64,000 nt of DNA, from assembly GCF_048128805.1 (NCBI RefSeq), contig NC_135999.1, positions 23,769,659-23,833,658 of the forward strand. Reading direction: 5' to 3'. Within the stretch, counting starts at the first letter, position 1. Every line of letters starts with the position of its first letter. Positions 48,981 to 61,254 of this stretch are shown one piece after another. The DNA is from Centroberyx gerrardi (lineage: Eukaryota > Chordata > Actinopteri > Beryciformes > Berycidae). The translations under genes and the position numbers were made by a program. Under the pieces are notes generated by a model. It ran no database searches, was not told where the DNA came from, and saw nothing but the letters and a program-made list of their open reading frames with translations.

Positions 48981-51900
48981 CTACTTCAGTTCGAGTCGGT
49001 GCTCGCCGCGGGCTATGTGGGAGGAAAACTCGTAGCGGTCCCGACTGCGGTGGCCGCACACGTTGCACTCTAGCGGGTCGCGGAAGCCATGACACCCCAT
49101 GTGGATGGTGAACATGACATAGTCCAGGAAGATCACCCTGCAGTGACCGCAGGGGTACACCGCCCCAGGCACCACCCCCGCCTCCCCGTCCGCCCTCACC
49201 ACCCGTAACGGCTCCAGGGGCCGCAAGGGGACCGACTGGGCGTGGGGGTGCGGGAGGCCGTTCTGGTGATTCGGCGCCCCCAGCAAGTGCCCTAAGCTGT
49301 ATATGAGAGGCTGGGAGATCTGGGAGCTGTCAGTGTGGAATGAGTCCATGCTGTGGTGTCCCTGGGGTGGCTGGGCGGCATGCGCGAGGCCCGACGGCGG
49401 CAGGCCCAGCTTGTGACCGTTGGTAAGGGCCAGGGGGCTGATGTCACTGCGGGTTAAGGGGATGGGGTAGGGCCTGTGGGAAGGAGCTGGGTCGCCGTCG
49501 GGGCCTGAGAGGATGAGCTGTTGCTGATGGTGGGCGTCGGCGCCCGGGGAGCCCGGCGGAACGTCCATGACGTCAGTCCGGTGGGTGAGTTCCCTGTTAA
49601 AGCTCAGGTCCAGACAGACACCGTTGTCCCCTAGACCAGCCACACGGGGAGAGACAGCACTCAAGACTGGGCAGGAGAAGGCATCAAACTAACCGTGCTT
49701 CATCTGCCAACACAGCCGGAGAAATACCACAGACAGCAAGCAGCAGTGAAAGCAGTTCTTACCAGGAGATGCTGCGGAAAATATAATATGCGTCCTTACA
49801 TGAGTCTTACGGGTCCCCACCTTGGTCTTGAGTAGAGGCAACGGAGGAAAACGCACATTGTCTCCCCCAGGCCGACAAAGGGAAAACCTAAACAGTGAAC
49901 TGGAAAGTTCCACATGACAGATACATGGGACAAAAAGACTTAAAAGCTATAGCATCTGAGCAGGTCCTGACCCAGCAGTTGAGCTTCCTGCTTACAGCAG
50001 TAGAGGCATGAAAGGACAGAGGGTTGAGAGGAAGTAGACGAAGGCCTCTACTGCAGCTGCACCGCAGAAGACAGAGAGGCACCTGCTCACGTTTCTCGGC
50101 TCTCGCCTGTTTTCTCTCTCTCTGTGGTTGCAGACATTACTTCTCTTTTCCCCCTGTGGTTGTCATATTGAAAGATCTCACTTCATTTGTCAAGCTGATT
50201 GAGAGATTGAGTCCTTAACCCATACGCCCTTGTTTGCGAGCAGCATGAGACTCGATTCTGAAACTATAAGCCAATGCTAGGTTTGCTTAACCAGAAAGGT
50301 GCAAGATAACTACTGAAAATGGTTGTGTACGCCCATAAAGTTTGGGAAATCGTTGTGCCAAGTCAGCCATTTACTGAAACGGATGTCATTTGATCATTCA
50401 GCACTGGGACAAATTATCTCCGTTTGAATCAAAACCTAAAAAGCGGGCATTTAAACTGGTGTATGACTGTATGCTTGTGTGAGAGTTTGCAAGTGTACGT
50501 CTCCCTCTATTACCTCACATTTCTAGCTAATTTTCATATGCATGGTTAACAATACCCACCTACGATATAGTTCACGCTGTGAATTTAGGGCAGTGGTGTA
50601 CCACTCTATGGTGCGGTGCAGGGTGTGAGGCCAGCGCTATGCCCTCAATTCCTGTTTGGCAAGAAATGAAGGAGGCCAGCAAAGACAAATAGACAGACAA
50701 ATAGCTCAGACAGATAACTTGAAATACTCAAACAAACATACATTTGGTCATCTAAATTTAAATTAGTGTAAATGCACAGTGAAAAGCACAGAGTATATAT
50801 ATATTTCAACAAGCAAGCAGCAGCAAATAGCTGTAAGAGTTTAGACCAGAGCAGTGACCATGTTGATTCCTAATTAAATCATAAATGTATAATAGCACGT
50901 AGCAATTAGGTAGACAAAAATATCAATCAAATCAAAACTTCCAGGCATACATAATTTGTAGTTACATCCAAAATAATACTATATTCTGCTAAAAAGTACA
51001 ACACAACCCTACCCTCTTCCATTTGATCTGCTAGAGGTCAGCGCCTCTGCTTAACTATCTCTCAGTGTAGTGAGTGAGGCTGCTCTTACCAGTGAACTTC
51101 TGTGGCATTGAACTCTTCCGTTTGGCTACGTTGCTGGCCAGCCTGTCGAGAAGCAGAGCGCGCTCAGTGCCCATCTGAGTTCTGGGTGTGTGGCCGTCCT
51201 CTGCGTGAGCAAGAGAGCGAGAGAGAGCAAGACAGCAAGGGAGTAGGAGAGAAAGACAGGGTGAGACAAAGAAGGAAATGAAGACCTCTTTACAATCAAG
51301 TGCTATCATGAATGAAGGGAGTGTACATGCAGCTGCAGCTGTCCACCTCCCAATGCATTTGAGGTTATGAACTGAAGTACAAAAAAAATCTTGCTCTTTA
51401 AACAACCCAGCTGCTTGAAGCAAACTCACACTGGGAGGAACAAGATATTAATTTGAGATCACAAGCTCCATTGACCTCACTTCCTGGTGCTTTTTTACTT
51501 CACCAGTACAGGAGAGGAGACCACAGGATGAGGATGTACTTCCTCACCGCCACGGCACTATCAGGCTTAAACTTATGACATTTGGTGACCACGAAAGCAG
51601 AGCATCGTTCATGTGTTGCAACTGTCCTGTACATTAACTAGGTACAGACATGTTCTGGGGAGGTTACAGGCATGGTGGTGGGGAGCAGTGGGTGAAACTT
51701 TTGTCCTACATCTTTGGCTTCCCCTTTGCTGCTACAGACATGAGAAATGGTCTTCATAGCGCAACAGCTCCAAACCACAGCAGCCATAACCTATTTAGCC
51801 CTAATGATGGGGTAACAACCATAAGCTCATTAATGTAATGAGGCTATAAAACAGGATCTGAAGGCAATGTAAGAGCTTGTGCGCATGCTGTGTTTGTACA

Positions 51901-54900
51901 AATGTGTTTATGTAGCCTATGCAGTTGTTTGGATACATTAACACAGTTATAGTTGTGTGTGTGTGAACCTGAATGAGTGTGTGTGCACTGTATGTGTGAC
52001 TGATGTGTTTGAAGGTGTCCTGTGAAGGCATGCTGGTGTTTCTTTGAGTGTTTACCTCTTGTTTGTGTTCAGTGTAACTGAGATATGAGCGGTGGAACGT
52101 GTCAAAAAGAGAAGGCCAAGTGTGAGGCTGCTCACCTCTCTCAGCAGGACCTTTGCTCTGGATGTACACATGGCACCTCTCTCTGTGCTCTTCAAGGGAG
52201 CTGCGCTGTTTGTAGCTGCGGCCGCAGTGGTTGCACTTGAAGGGCTTCTCTACTGCGAGCAGGAGTTTCAGTTAAACATTCACACATGAAACATCTATTT
52301 AGCAACATCTAAATGGTACAGCAAGTAAATTTACTTAGGTACTTGGTTTCATACAGTAGTTGGAGTGGCATGGAAATAATTGATGTAAAGCAGAATGAAC
52401 AGTATGTGTGCAGGTGAAGCACGTGAGTGGAAAGTGAGTAAGTAATGCTCTCCCTTCCCTAAAACCCTTGAGCAAGGCACTTCACCCTAAATGTACAAAG
52501 GAGATGATGGGTAGCCAACAGTCAAAGTCTGTAGATGTACTGGCCAACTCTCGGATGTGAATGTGTGCAACTGTATGAACAGCATGGCATGGCAGGATGT
52601 TATTGAAAAGGACAATGCATGCTCAGCATATCTTACCAAAGTTTAAAAAAAATGTGTGGATCCTTTCACAGCTGCATATCAGTGCATATGAACTGCATGT
52701 GTGTGAGTGAGTGCAGGTGGCAAGCTGGTACCAGAGTGGGTGCGCAGGTGCCCACTTAGGGCGTCACGTCGGCGGCAGGCATAGCTGCACATGGGGCATT
52801 TGAAAGGCTTCTCCCCGGAGTGTAGTTTGATGTGGCGAAGCAGGTTTCCCTTCTGGGTGAAGGAGGCCCCACACTGGGTGCAGTGGAATGGCCTCTCGCC
52901 TGGTTGAGACAAAACACAGTGTGGCCCCATGGAAACGGTTCTCACACATTTCACATTGTAACATTTTCTTTCTAACCCCTCGATCACACTCAATGCGTCA
53001 GATGTGTTGTTCTCCAATGGAGGTTCACTCATTTCACATGATATAATCTGTTATCGCAGCATCACTGCAGATCATCACTGCACTGTGCTGAGGTGCAGGT
53101 GTTAATGCATGCACTGGATTTATTCTACTTGTGTGTTGATAATACATGTGTAATCTAACATGAATGTTGTTTTACCCTCTTTTTGCTAACTGTGATGGTT
53201 TCATGATGAAAAATCAATAACCATGCCTGATCATCTTAATTTCAATATGTTGGAGCCACAGGATCCTTGAAAATAACGCTTCACATGGAGTGCAGCAACA
53301 TATGCATTGTGGATTAAGTGTGATCTTGGTGTATGGTCTTTCTCAAGACCTTCTCAAGACTTAATTTATTTGTATTAAATATTATTTTTAATGCCATTTC
53401 TGCTTTATTAGTCACAGTGAAGAAAGACAAGAAAGATAGGAGAGAGATAGGAGAGAGGTCCTGGGCCAGATTTAATCCCAGGACGTCGTGGGTACATGGT
53501 ACACTATGCACCTTAGCCAGCTGAGCCACCAGGCTGCCCTCAACACCTGAATTTCTTGACTAGATTTGTAGATTTCAGTTGCCATTTAACATGCTGTGTG
53601 CTGATGGGGCAACATGGGGATTATTCTTTGCAACAACAAATATCACAACATGTGGAGAGACAATGGGCTGAAAACAACATAAAATGTGTAGTTGTGTATC
53701 AAGGCTAAAGAATTATTTTTCCAATACTTTTACACTTTTTGTATAATTCCCATGCAATGAAACCTTCATGGGGAAACTATGCACTTCATTTATATACTTT
53801 CATTTATATACTCCTGCATGGTCCAAATAAATAGTTGAATGATTATAGGAATTGCATAATTCAGCATAAAATAGTGACAGTAGATGTAATATGATGTGTT
53901 GACTTTTCTATTACTGCAAAAAAAAAGCAACCTGTCAGGCAATGTGAGGTTGCTGCATGCGCATTACATGTGTATTACCATAAAGGATATTGCACAACTA
54001 CTTAAATAACCAAAGTTGCATTCTGTGGCACTGGTTAGGACATGTGCGTCAAGTATGATGCAGACTCACGCATCATAGACACATTAGTCTTCAATCAAGC
54101 ATCTTGACCTAGTGAAAAGAAGGCCCTATCTGCTCCCACAATCAACCATGTGCCGATTGCACAACTGCTGTTTGAGGTCAGGTGTTTGGGCTGTGTTCCT
54201 GTGCTTACCAGTGTGGCTGCGCTTGTGCACCAGCAGTACGTTGATGCTGACGCAGGACAGGCCACAGATGTCACAGTTGAGCTTGCCTGCTGCCTGGCTG
54301 CGGGGGGCCACAGCTCCAGACATGTAGCTCCCTGCTGCCACTGCTGCGTGGGCGTCTGGCAGGGCCGCGCTCTCATAACGAGTGTAATCTACCAGGGACA
54401 GGTCCTGTGGTTCATTTAGGGCGTCTCCCTCTTCATCCCCCTCCCCGTCCCTCTCCTCCTCCTCCTCGTCTTCATCTTCCTCTGGCCTCTCTTCATCAAA
54501 TCCTTCCTCCATCCCGTCCTCGCTGGCCCCCTCTCCCTCCTCTTTTGGTATGTTCTCTTTTTCCTCTTCAGCCTTGAGGTACAGCTCATTATCTTCTATC
54601 TCTTCTGCCTCGGTCTTCAGTTGTATCATATCTAGGCAAGGAGGAAGTAAGGGAGAGGCAAAGATTATATTTGGAGTAACATCTGATCTATACTTTAAAC
54701 ACATGAAATAACTGATACATGTGCCAATAAATGAATAATTAACAAAGATAGATATACAGAGTGATGTATAGTTGTATGTACAAATGTTCATGTTTGTTCT
54801 CACGTCCAAATAAGGAGGTAAATAAGCTTGATGAGACTCCACAGTGCAATGCACCAAACAGAACATGACACGTCCTCACTTCTACATTTGTATTTATGGT

Positions 54901-56831
54901 TTGGTATTAGCACCACCAACACATCTCCAAAGTGAGGCTAAGTTAATTTGGGCTGACGCACAGTGTCAGAAAGAGATTCAGAAGATGTAGGCTTGAGATA
55001 AGGGGAAGGCATTTCCTCTAAATGCAGAGAAACTAGAACCAGGGCAGGAGAAGACGCTGTAGACATCTCAAACTGACAGCATCGATTCCTCATCTCCTTT
55101 TATAAATAGAGATTTCAGATTGATTGTGTATTGCCTGTATCAAGGATGTTGAAAGCAGAAGCACGCAATGAGCAGCTAGCATGAATATACACTTTTCTGT
55201 TTTAAATTACAAATCATGATAGTCAATTCTAAAATGTGCAACGCCTAAACACCCTAGAAGACATGGTCGGAGTGATTTTAGAATTCAAAATCAAATCCCA
55301 AATTCAACTTTAGAAAGTCTGCACCTAAAGTCCTATAACTGTATAACTATATTATATATAACTATCTTCCTACTGGGTTAATGATCAGCCAATAGCGGTC
55401 TAGTTCAGTAGCCTCCAAGTACAACCTTAATACAACCTGCTATCTGTTACTGTACCATCTTTCTAAGACTTGTAACCTGACAAAGAGCTTAGCTACAGGT
55501 TCCTACATGACAAGGAAACATCACACCATACAGGATCTGACCACCACACTCTGTCCTGTCCACACATGTGCATATTTCTTAATGCCGCAACTGTTGACAC
55601 CCCTAGTCCTGAGGCCTGGCTTGCAGGGCCTTGTCACATAGCCTCTTGCTAAGTGTCAACCAACCCCCAGCATGCTCAGCTCCATCCAGAAACCACACTG
55701 TGGTCTCGGCGGTGGCTGATGATGAGCTGAAGAGCAGCGCCTTGTATTGTGGAAAGCGCTCAGAGGTGCTATGGAAACTTTGCACACACGGAGCCCTGAG
55801 AGGCCCGTTATAGAGTCCAGGGTCTGACAGCAGTGAACCACAGGCTGCGCTTCAGACGCACAGCAGGGCTTCAGGAGATGCAGCCAGTGCGGCAGACGGG
55901 TGGCAAGCAAAAATAGGAGAGGAGAGTAGTCTGTAACGCCGAGGGTTTTTTGGTGACAAGCGAGGGACTAAGGCCACAAGTCTATATGTAAAAAAATTCC
56001 CCACTCAAAATATCACATATCTGAAGCAAGGTCACAAAATATAAATGTACAAAGTCTTCCAGCATTGTGTTAGAGCAATGGTATATTGTACATTCCATGC
56101 ATTACAAAAAATGTATACCAAGGATGTAATTTATATATAACAATATTGAGAAAGGAATGTGACGTTAAGGTCAATAAGACCTTCATCAGGCAAACATCTG
56201 GTCTTATTGACCAAAACGTTGCATTAAAGCATCATGCAAGTGTGGACAGCTTGCTTTCTCAGTACCGAACTTTTTGGTTTTTGTCCAAAGCACCTGTCTC
56301 TCAAATACCTTTAGGTCCTTTTTCTTTATATCTAACAATATTAAAATATCACATAGTAGAATAATTTAAGTGACAAAATTAAGATATTAGTTTTATCAAA
56401 CAGTAACCCAAGTGGAGACAGACACTGGCAGTCAGGAATAAAACCAGATAAAATAATATATTCAAAAAAATCTAATAAAAAAAGTTTGTTTGTGCTTGGA
56501 TTATCAATGAGTGTTGGGTGATGGTTTACCACATAAGGAAAACTCCAATAGTGTCTTAAGTTATTGATTACAGAGAACTATACAAATTTGATGTTCAAAT
56601 ACTTTCCTGTGATCGTCTAAACTTTCTGGCGCCCTTGGTGGCAAATCCCACACAACTGGAGTTACAAGCCAGCTAAATCAAATGCTAAGAATTATTTGCA
56701 AATACTATTTGACCAAAGTCAGAATGAAACGTCATGAACAGCACCGGTGCAGGCCGCAAAGAAAAAAAAAAAGACACCGTGAACTACACCCACAGGCACC
56801 TGGGACCTTGATGATGCATTTCCTATCATGA

Positions 56832-56868
<37 letters not shown>

Positions 56869-57876
56869 TACCCATCACACCTTCAGTACACTCCATTCCA
56901 TTCCCACTGAATGAGTTGTCCTCCCTCTCTTCTTCCTCCTCCTGCAGCTTCACATCTGTCACATCACTGCAAACGTCTGAAAAGTAACAAGTTTTGTGGG
57001 TAAAAATATGTTAATTTTGGTTTCACTTAGCCTACAGTGAGTCAGTATGCTAATGTTATCTATTAGAATAATGTAGTATCAGAATCACTTCAGTCTTAGT
57101 GACATTATTGTAGGAACGCTGACTTATGGTCTGTGTGTGGCACATTATGGACAGTAGACTGTACATATCACATATAAACCTTCAACGTTCAGTACTCTAC
57201 AGCCATGTGCGTTCAGGCAGTGTGGTGTGCAGGATGGTGGCAGCTGTAGCGGGAAGTGAACTGCGTGATCACATACATTTTCACATTAGAGACACGCAGT
57301 CAGATACTCACTCGTCCCGTCTCCTTCTAAGGAATTAAATTCAGGATGGTTCTCTGTGTTCATGATGAAAAAATGGTCTGCGGAGAAGAATTACAGTGTT
57401 AAGAGTGATATTTTGGAAGGCGACCAAGCCGAACCAAGTCAAATTCATTCATATTGTGCTTTGTAAAAAACAGATTAGTCATTAAGTGTTTACAGGACGA
57501 ACAAGAGAGATAAACACTTGCAATAAGTCGCATAATAGCTTAAAATAGGTGGGTTCATCGTCATTAATGGCAAGACATTTTCTTTGACAGATTGAAACTG
57601 GTGTAACTGTATGAATGTTGGTGACTTCGTTGAAATAATCTGTTATCATTTGAACAGATTATTGGAACACACAGAGGCAGCACTTGCAGCTCACTGTTCT
57701 TGTTGGTTGGACAGCAATAAAAAGTTTATTTAAAAAAACGAAAGTGGGTAAAAATCCACGGTTGATTGCTCGACCCTAGCAGTTCATTTAGCGCTTTGAA
57801 AAAGAAATGACGTTCACTTCACATTTATTTCCTGCCAGGTCTGTACATAATGAGCAAGTGTAAAAGTACCTTCCAT
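48981..57876 (-). CDS. ikzf3: Ikaros family zinc finger protein 3 (Aiolos), complete (8 coding exons)
   Basis: Lymphoid C2H2 zinc finger transcription factor. Coding exons 57876-57870, 57377-57312, 56976-56872, 54631-54209, 52899-52732, 52252-52136, 51200-51090 and 49630-48981 join in frame to 548 residues. The first coding exon is only ATGGAAG; joined to the next it reads [12 protein letters not shown], matching the MED start of human Aiolos. An acidic stretch and PQDLS precede finger 1 ([20 protein letters not shown]). Fingers 2-4 follow: [57 protein letters not shown]. Next comes [20 protein letters not shown], then the two C-terminal dimerisation fingers ([20 protein letters not shown] and [18 protein letters not shown]). 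LSCxSxNVL in finger 1 and HSVEKPFKC before finger 4 identify ikzf3 rather than ikzf1/2/4. The spacer in the last exon is shorter than in human. Confidence 0.95.
52440..52595 (+). mobile_element. SINE body fragment in ikzf3 intron
   Basis: 'cccttgagcaaggcacttcaccct' and the following 'gatgtgaatgtgtgcaactg' are typical of a fish SINE body. The tRNA-like head is missing or decayed. Confidence 0.5.
53400..53545 (-). mobile_element. tRNA-related SINE fragment in ikzf3 intron
   Basis: On the minus strand it reads TGGTGGCTCAGCTGGCTAAGG, whose TGGCTCAGCTGG is a perfect pol III A-box pattern. 'cccacgacgtcctgggatta' and a decayed B box follow. It lacks a tRNA fold, so it is a SINE rather than a tRNA gene. 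Confidence 0.6.
56540..56722. mobile_element. Partial copy of the ATTTGCAAAT-type element
   Basis: Shares 'caaatcccacac', 'gttacaag' and 'atttgcaaatactatttgac' with the right half of 30239-30470 in the same orientation. The left end is not clear. Confidence 0.5.
56831..56867. repeat. (TG)n microsatellite adjacent to an ikzf3 splice donor
   Basis: About 18 TG units lie 5 bp from the coding exon boundary at 56872; on the transcribed strand the donor GTAGAC runs straight into (AC)n. Confidence 0.95.
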
Positions 57877-58285
57877 GCCGCCAGCTAGTGAGGCGCCACT
57901 ACTTGGAGCCACAGTTTGTAACAATGAATTAAGAAATAAAGTGTCCAGCTATGCACATCTCAAAACTGTCCTACAACCCTTGAATCACTGTTTCGATTAA
58001 AATATTGAAATTTCCCTCAAGATGAATACTTAAGGTTAAAGTTACAACTCTAGTAATAAAAACACAACCTGGATAGCTACTTTTTAAAAGTTTTTATTTA
58101 GGCTGTAACTGTAATTACTGTTAATAAAATCAGTGGTGAAAACATAGCAATATGAAACTTTTCTTTACATAGTGAAGATGAAGAGTCAAGGGTATGGCTA
58201 CATATTATAGTTAATATCCCAAGATACCAATTTACTATATGAAGGAAGATAACAGTTGGTTCAAGTCATCCTAAAATGTTCTTAC

Positions 58286-58541
58286 CTGCTTTTGCTCAAC
58301 ACCTGGAACAGAACAGCTCTTGCAGTAGGAGATTCCCCTCTCCGCCACTGGACCCTCTATCAGTATGGAATATGCCAAAAGCAACGTCACCGGGCTGAAG
58401 TTTGGAGCGATCCCTTAAAGGAACAGGAACTCGTTTTTTAGCAAGGTGGAGCAACACAGCCTTCTGCACTTTCACACAGTAGGGCAGCAACACCAACAGT
58501 TTAGATGGCTCCTTAACATGTTCAGTGTGAAACATGATCAA
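58286..58541 (-). other. Candidate upstream exon of ikzf3 or isolated 81-codon ORF
   Basis: The minus strand holds an 81-codon open frame (58541-58296) followed 8 nt later by a strong donor, AAAGCAG|GTAAGA (exon edge 58286). The peptide has no family I recognise. The position 400 bp upstream of the ikzf3 start exon would suit an untranslated 5' exon or a repeat remnant. Weak call. Confidence 0.25.
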
Positions 58542-59055
58542 AAGTAATGTATAACAGTTTCCCTTCTAAACCTTAACATGTAAAGTCCATAATACATTTA
58601 TGACTGAAGCAAGCAACTGATTATGGATTAGATATCAGATTAGGCTGTTCACATATGGTTCCTGTCTGGTTTCTATTTAAGGTACCATTACTCCATCGTG
58701 TGGCCAAACCACGCTACTACTTTTCATTCCAACTTGTGTCTAGCTGAAAATAAATCGTAACAAAATAATAATAAAAATCCAAATAAGTCATTACAAGATA
58801 AACTGCCTGCAACATCAAACTTCCTGAAGTATTGAATAATGGATAAAACATTCATAAACTAGTTCCCAATTATAATAATTGTTAACAAATCTCAGATTCA
58901 CTTGCTTTATACGTTATTTTTCCGTGTGTTTTTGCTATTTTGTACAACAGAAGCACCAAAGGACAAGGTGTGTGCTAAATTATGCGAGGCTGCAGCTCTC
59001 TTAAGACCAACTGAAGACCTCAGCAACTCAGAAGCCTTTGGTTAACTGTTGATGG

Positions 59056-59091
<36 letters not shown>

Positions 59092-59182
59092 CAGAGCTCA
59101 TTAGCAGCAGACAAACACCTACAAAGCATCATTACTAACCGCTGGTAACCACTGTGTAACCACCCTGCATTCTAGATCCCCC

Positions 59183-59183
59183 C

Positions 59184-59218
<35 letters not shown>

Positions 59219-59292
59219 TCTTGCTCCCTCTCTCTCTCTCTGTCTCCTTCTCTCTCTCACACACACACACACACACACTAGTTCTTGCTCCT

Positions 59293-59345
<53 letters not shown>
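59183..59345. repeat. Duplicated compound microsatellite (CA)n-ACTAGTTCTTGCTCC-(CT)n
   Basis: The block (CA)n, ACTAGTTCTTGCTCC, (CT)n occurs twice in tandem and is then followed by another (CA)n. This implies duplication of the whole compound unit. Confidence 0.9.
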
Positions 59346-59349
<4 letters not shown>

Positions 59350-60239
59350 CCTCATAAATGACACACAATGAAGCCATGCTGCTGTAGCTGCCTTTAGTTG
59401 GCCTTCTTATTCCAAATGAGCTAGGGGACCAACGAAAAGCTCTACTAATTACCAACTGCTTTGCTACACTGCTATTACAGTCATCTAATTAAAGCAATTT
59501 ATTTAAAATTGACCAGATGTAGTTGTGCTTTTAAATATCTGACTTGCATTGCAGTAAACAGCTGAGTAAAAATACTTCTTATGCCTTGCTGTTGTTCTCT
59601 GGCACACACTTGGATGGATGCATATGTTAGAAGTGTGTGTGTGTGTGTAGTGCTGCAGTTTAAGTAAAAGAGACAGAGAAAGTGCTTCAGTATACAACGA
59701 GAGAACAGTTATCAATATCTTGAATTCAGAAATATTGGCTGTATATTCATGACACATTTCTGATCAATTATCAAGCAAGAATGTGTGAGGAATTTAGGCG
59801 GCATGCAACTAACAACACATTCTGTAGCACCCACCTGAGTGGTGCACGGCCTTGTAAGGCTTGGCTGCTGCCCATGGCCCGCCTATGGCAACCAGCCACC
59901 AGTCTGAAGAAAAAAGCCAGAAGAAAGCACACTCACAAAGGCATTACAATACATGCTGGGTTTCCATGGCAAAATGGAGGCAAAGGAACATAGAAAAAAA
60001 GAAATGTCCACCAATAAAAGCCATGATTCAAAACTTTAAAGACTGGGTGGAGGGCATATCTGTACACACGGACGGGCAAGAACAAAGTAATACAGTGATT
60101 TACAGACTCTCTCATGATCAGAAACACACTATCGTATTTTAAACTGTCCCAACTAGCAGTGCTGTTAAAACTTATCCTGCGAGCCCACTGTGGGAGAGGG
60201 GAGGCTTTTTTAAGACCTGTGGGGGCAGGGCAGCAGTGA

Positions 60240-60302
60240 GGGGGGGGGGGGGGGGGGGCACTGTCCATTTGCCTTTTATAGCTGCCCACTCCAGTTAGTG
60301 GT

Positions 60303-60345
<43 letters not shown>
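60240..60345. repeat. G19 homopolymer run and (GA)n repeat
   Basis: Nineteen consecutive G at 60240-60258, then 43 bp downstream an approximately 44-bp GA repeat. The G run could form quadruplexes. Confidence 0.95.
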
Positions 60346-60348
<3 letters not shown>

Positions 60349-60774
60349 AAGAGAGACAGAGAGATTCAGGGGCCGACATAACGAAGGAAGGACGGTGGTG
60401 CAGAGCAGACTGACCGCTCACTGGACACACACATGCAAACACACACACAAACACACACACTGAGACCATGTTGAGGAAGTTGGCATGAGGCTGCTTTGTT
60501 GTTTGAACAATGTTTCTGCCCTGAAGGCATATGCATGTCTGTGTTTGGTATAAAGAGTGAGCGGCCTTTGGGGAGATTAAAGTGGAACAGCATGGGTGTG
60601 TTTTTTCTTAATCCCTTTTTTGTGTATACACAAATGTTTTATCAAGCGAAGACAGCATAGGATAATAATTAACTGTATGCGGGTGGAAAATATAGATCAA
60701 TGTTTGTCATTTTTCCACTAAATGTAGTAGTACATGCATGACTAAAGAGAATAATTATATTAATGCTAACTAGA

Positions 60775-60832
60775 TCTGAATAGCACTTTTCCTAACAAAG
60801 TTACAAAGTGCTATAAAATAAACAGTCAGATT
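60775..60832 (+). repeat. LINE/SINE tail-like repeat fragment
   Basis: 'gaatagcacttttcctaacaaagttacaaagtgct' belongs to the same repeat family as 35960-36005. Confidence 0.45.
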
Positions 60833-61254
60833 AACAAACCACCTGCTATAATAATGGCAGGACTTGCATTCATGGCTCAAATAAGTGAGATTCCTTTCAT
60901 TTTTTTTGTGAATAGAAAGTATAATGTGGCGTCTTAACAAAAAAAAAAAAAAGAATGAAAAAAGAGTAGATGAGAAAGAGTGGGTGGGGAGAGAAAAGTA
61001 AGTGTGTGTGTGTTTCTCTGTGTGTATTTTGTGTGTGCCTGAACAAGTGAGAGGGCGATTCAGTTGTCTTTTCTCTCTGCAATTCTCTCTGTGCACTCTG
61101 GATTGAGAGAGGACAAGTGAGGGAGAGTGAGTGTGTATACAAGCTTGTGTGTATGAGTGAGAGAGAGCTAGAGAGAGAGAGGGAGCAAGAGAGAGGGAAA
61201 GAGACAGAGGGAGAGAGCTTTAGCCTGGCTTTTCTCCGCTGTGCCTTTCAGCTC

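Larger units (their letters stand above)
49631..54208 (-). other. ikzf3: ikzf3 central introns
   Basis: Introns 49631-51089, 51201-52135, 52253-52731 and 52900-54208. They contain SINE pieces at 52440-52595 and 53400-53540 and simple GT repeats. No other gene is supported. Confidence 0.7.
54632..56871 (-). other. ikzf3: ikzf3 intron 3
   Basis: A 2.2 kb AT-rich intron. It holds a partial copy (56540-56722) of the ATTTGCAAAT element and a (TG)n microsatellite at 56831-56867 right beside the exon 3 donor. No gene seen. Confidence 0.7.
57877..61240. other. Divergent intergenic region between ikzf3 and igfbp4
   Basis: AT-rich spacer separating two divergently transcribed genes, 3.4 kb long. The ikzf3 promoter should lie within the first few hundred bases. 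The rest is mostly simple repeats: CA runs at 59060-59089, a duplicated CA/CT compound array at 59183-59345, a G run at 60240-60258, and GA repeats at 60302-60345. No gene supported. Confidence 0.6.

Noticed and set aside
53400-53545. Possible tRNA gene (perfect A-box pattern)
   Set aside because: No cloverleaf and a decayed B box; it is a SINE remnant.
59933-60469. 178-codon minus-strand ORF
   Set aside because: It runs through GA repeats and a 19-bp G run, giving Leu/Ser and Pro strings; it is a simple-repeat artefact.
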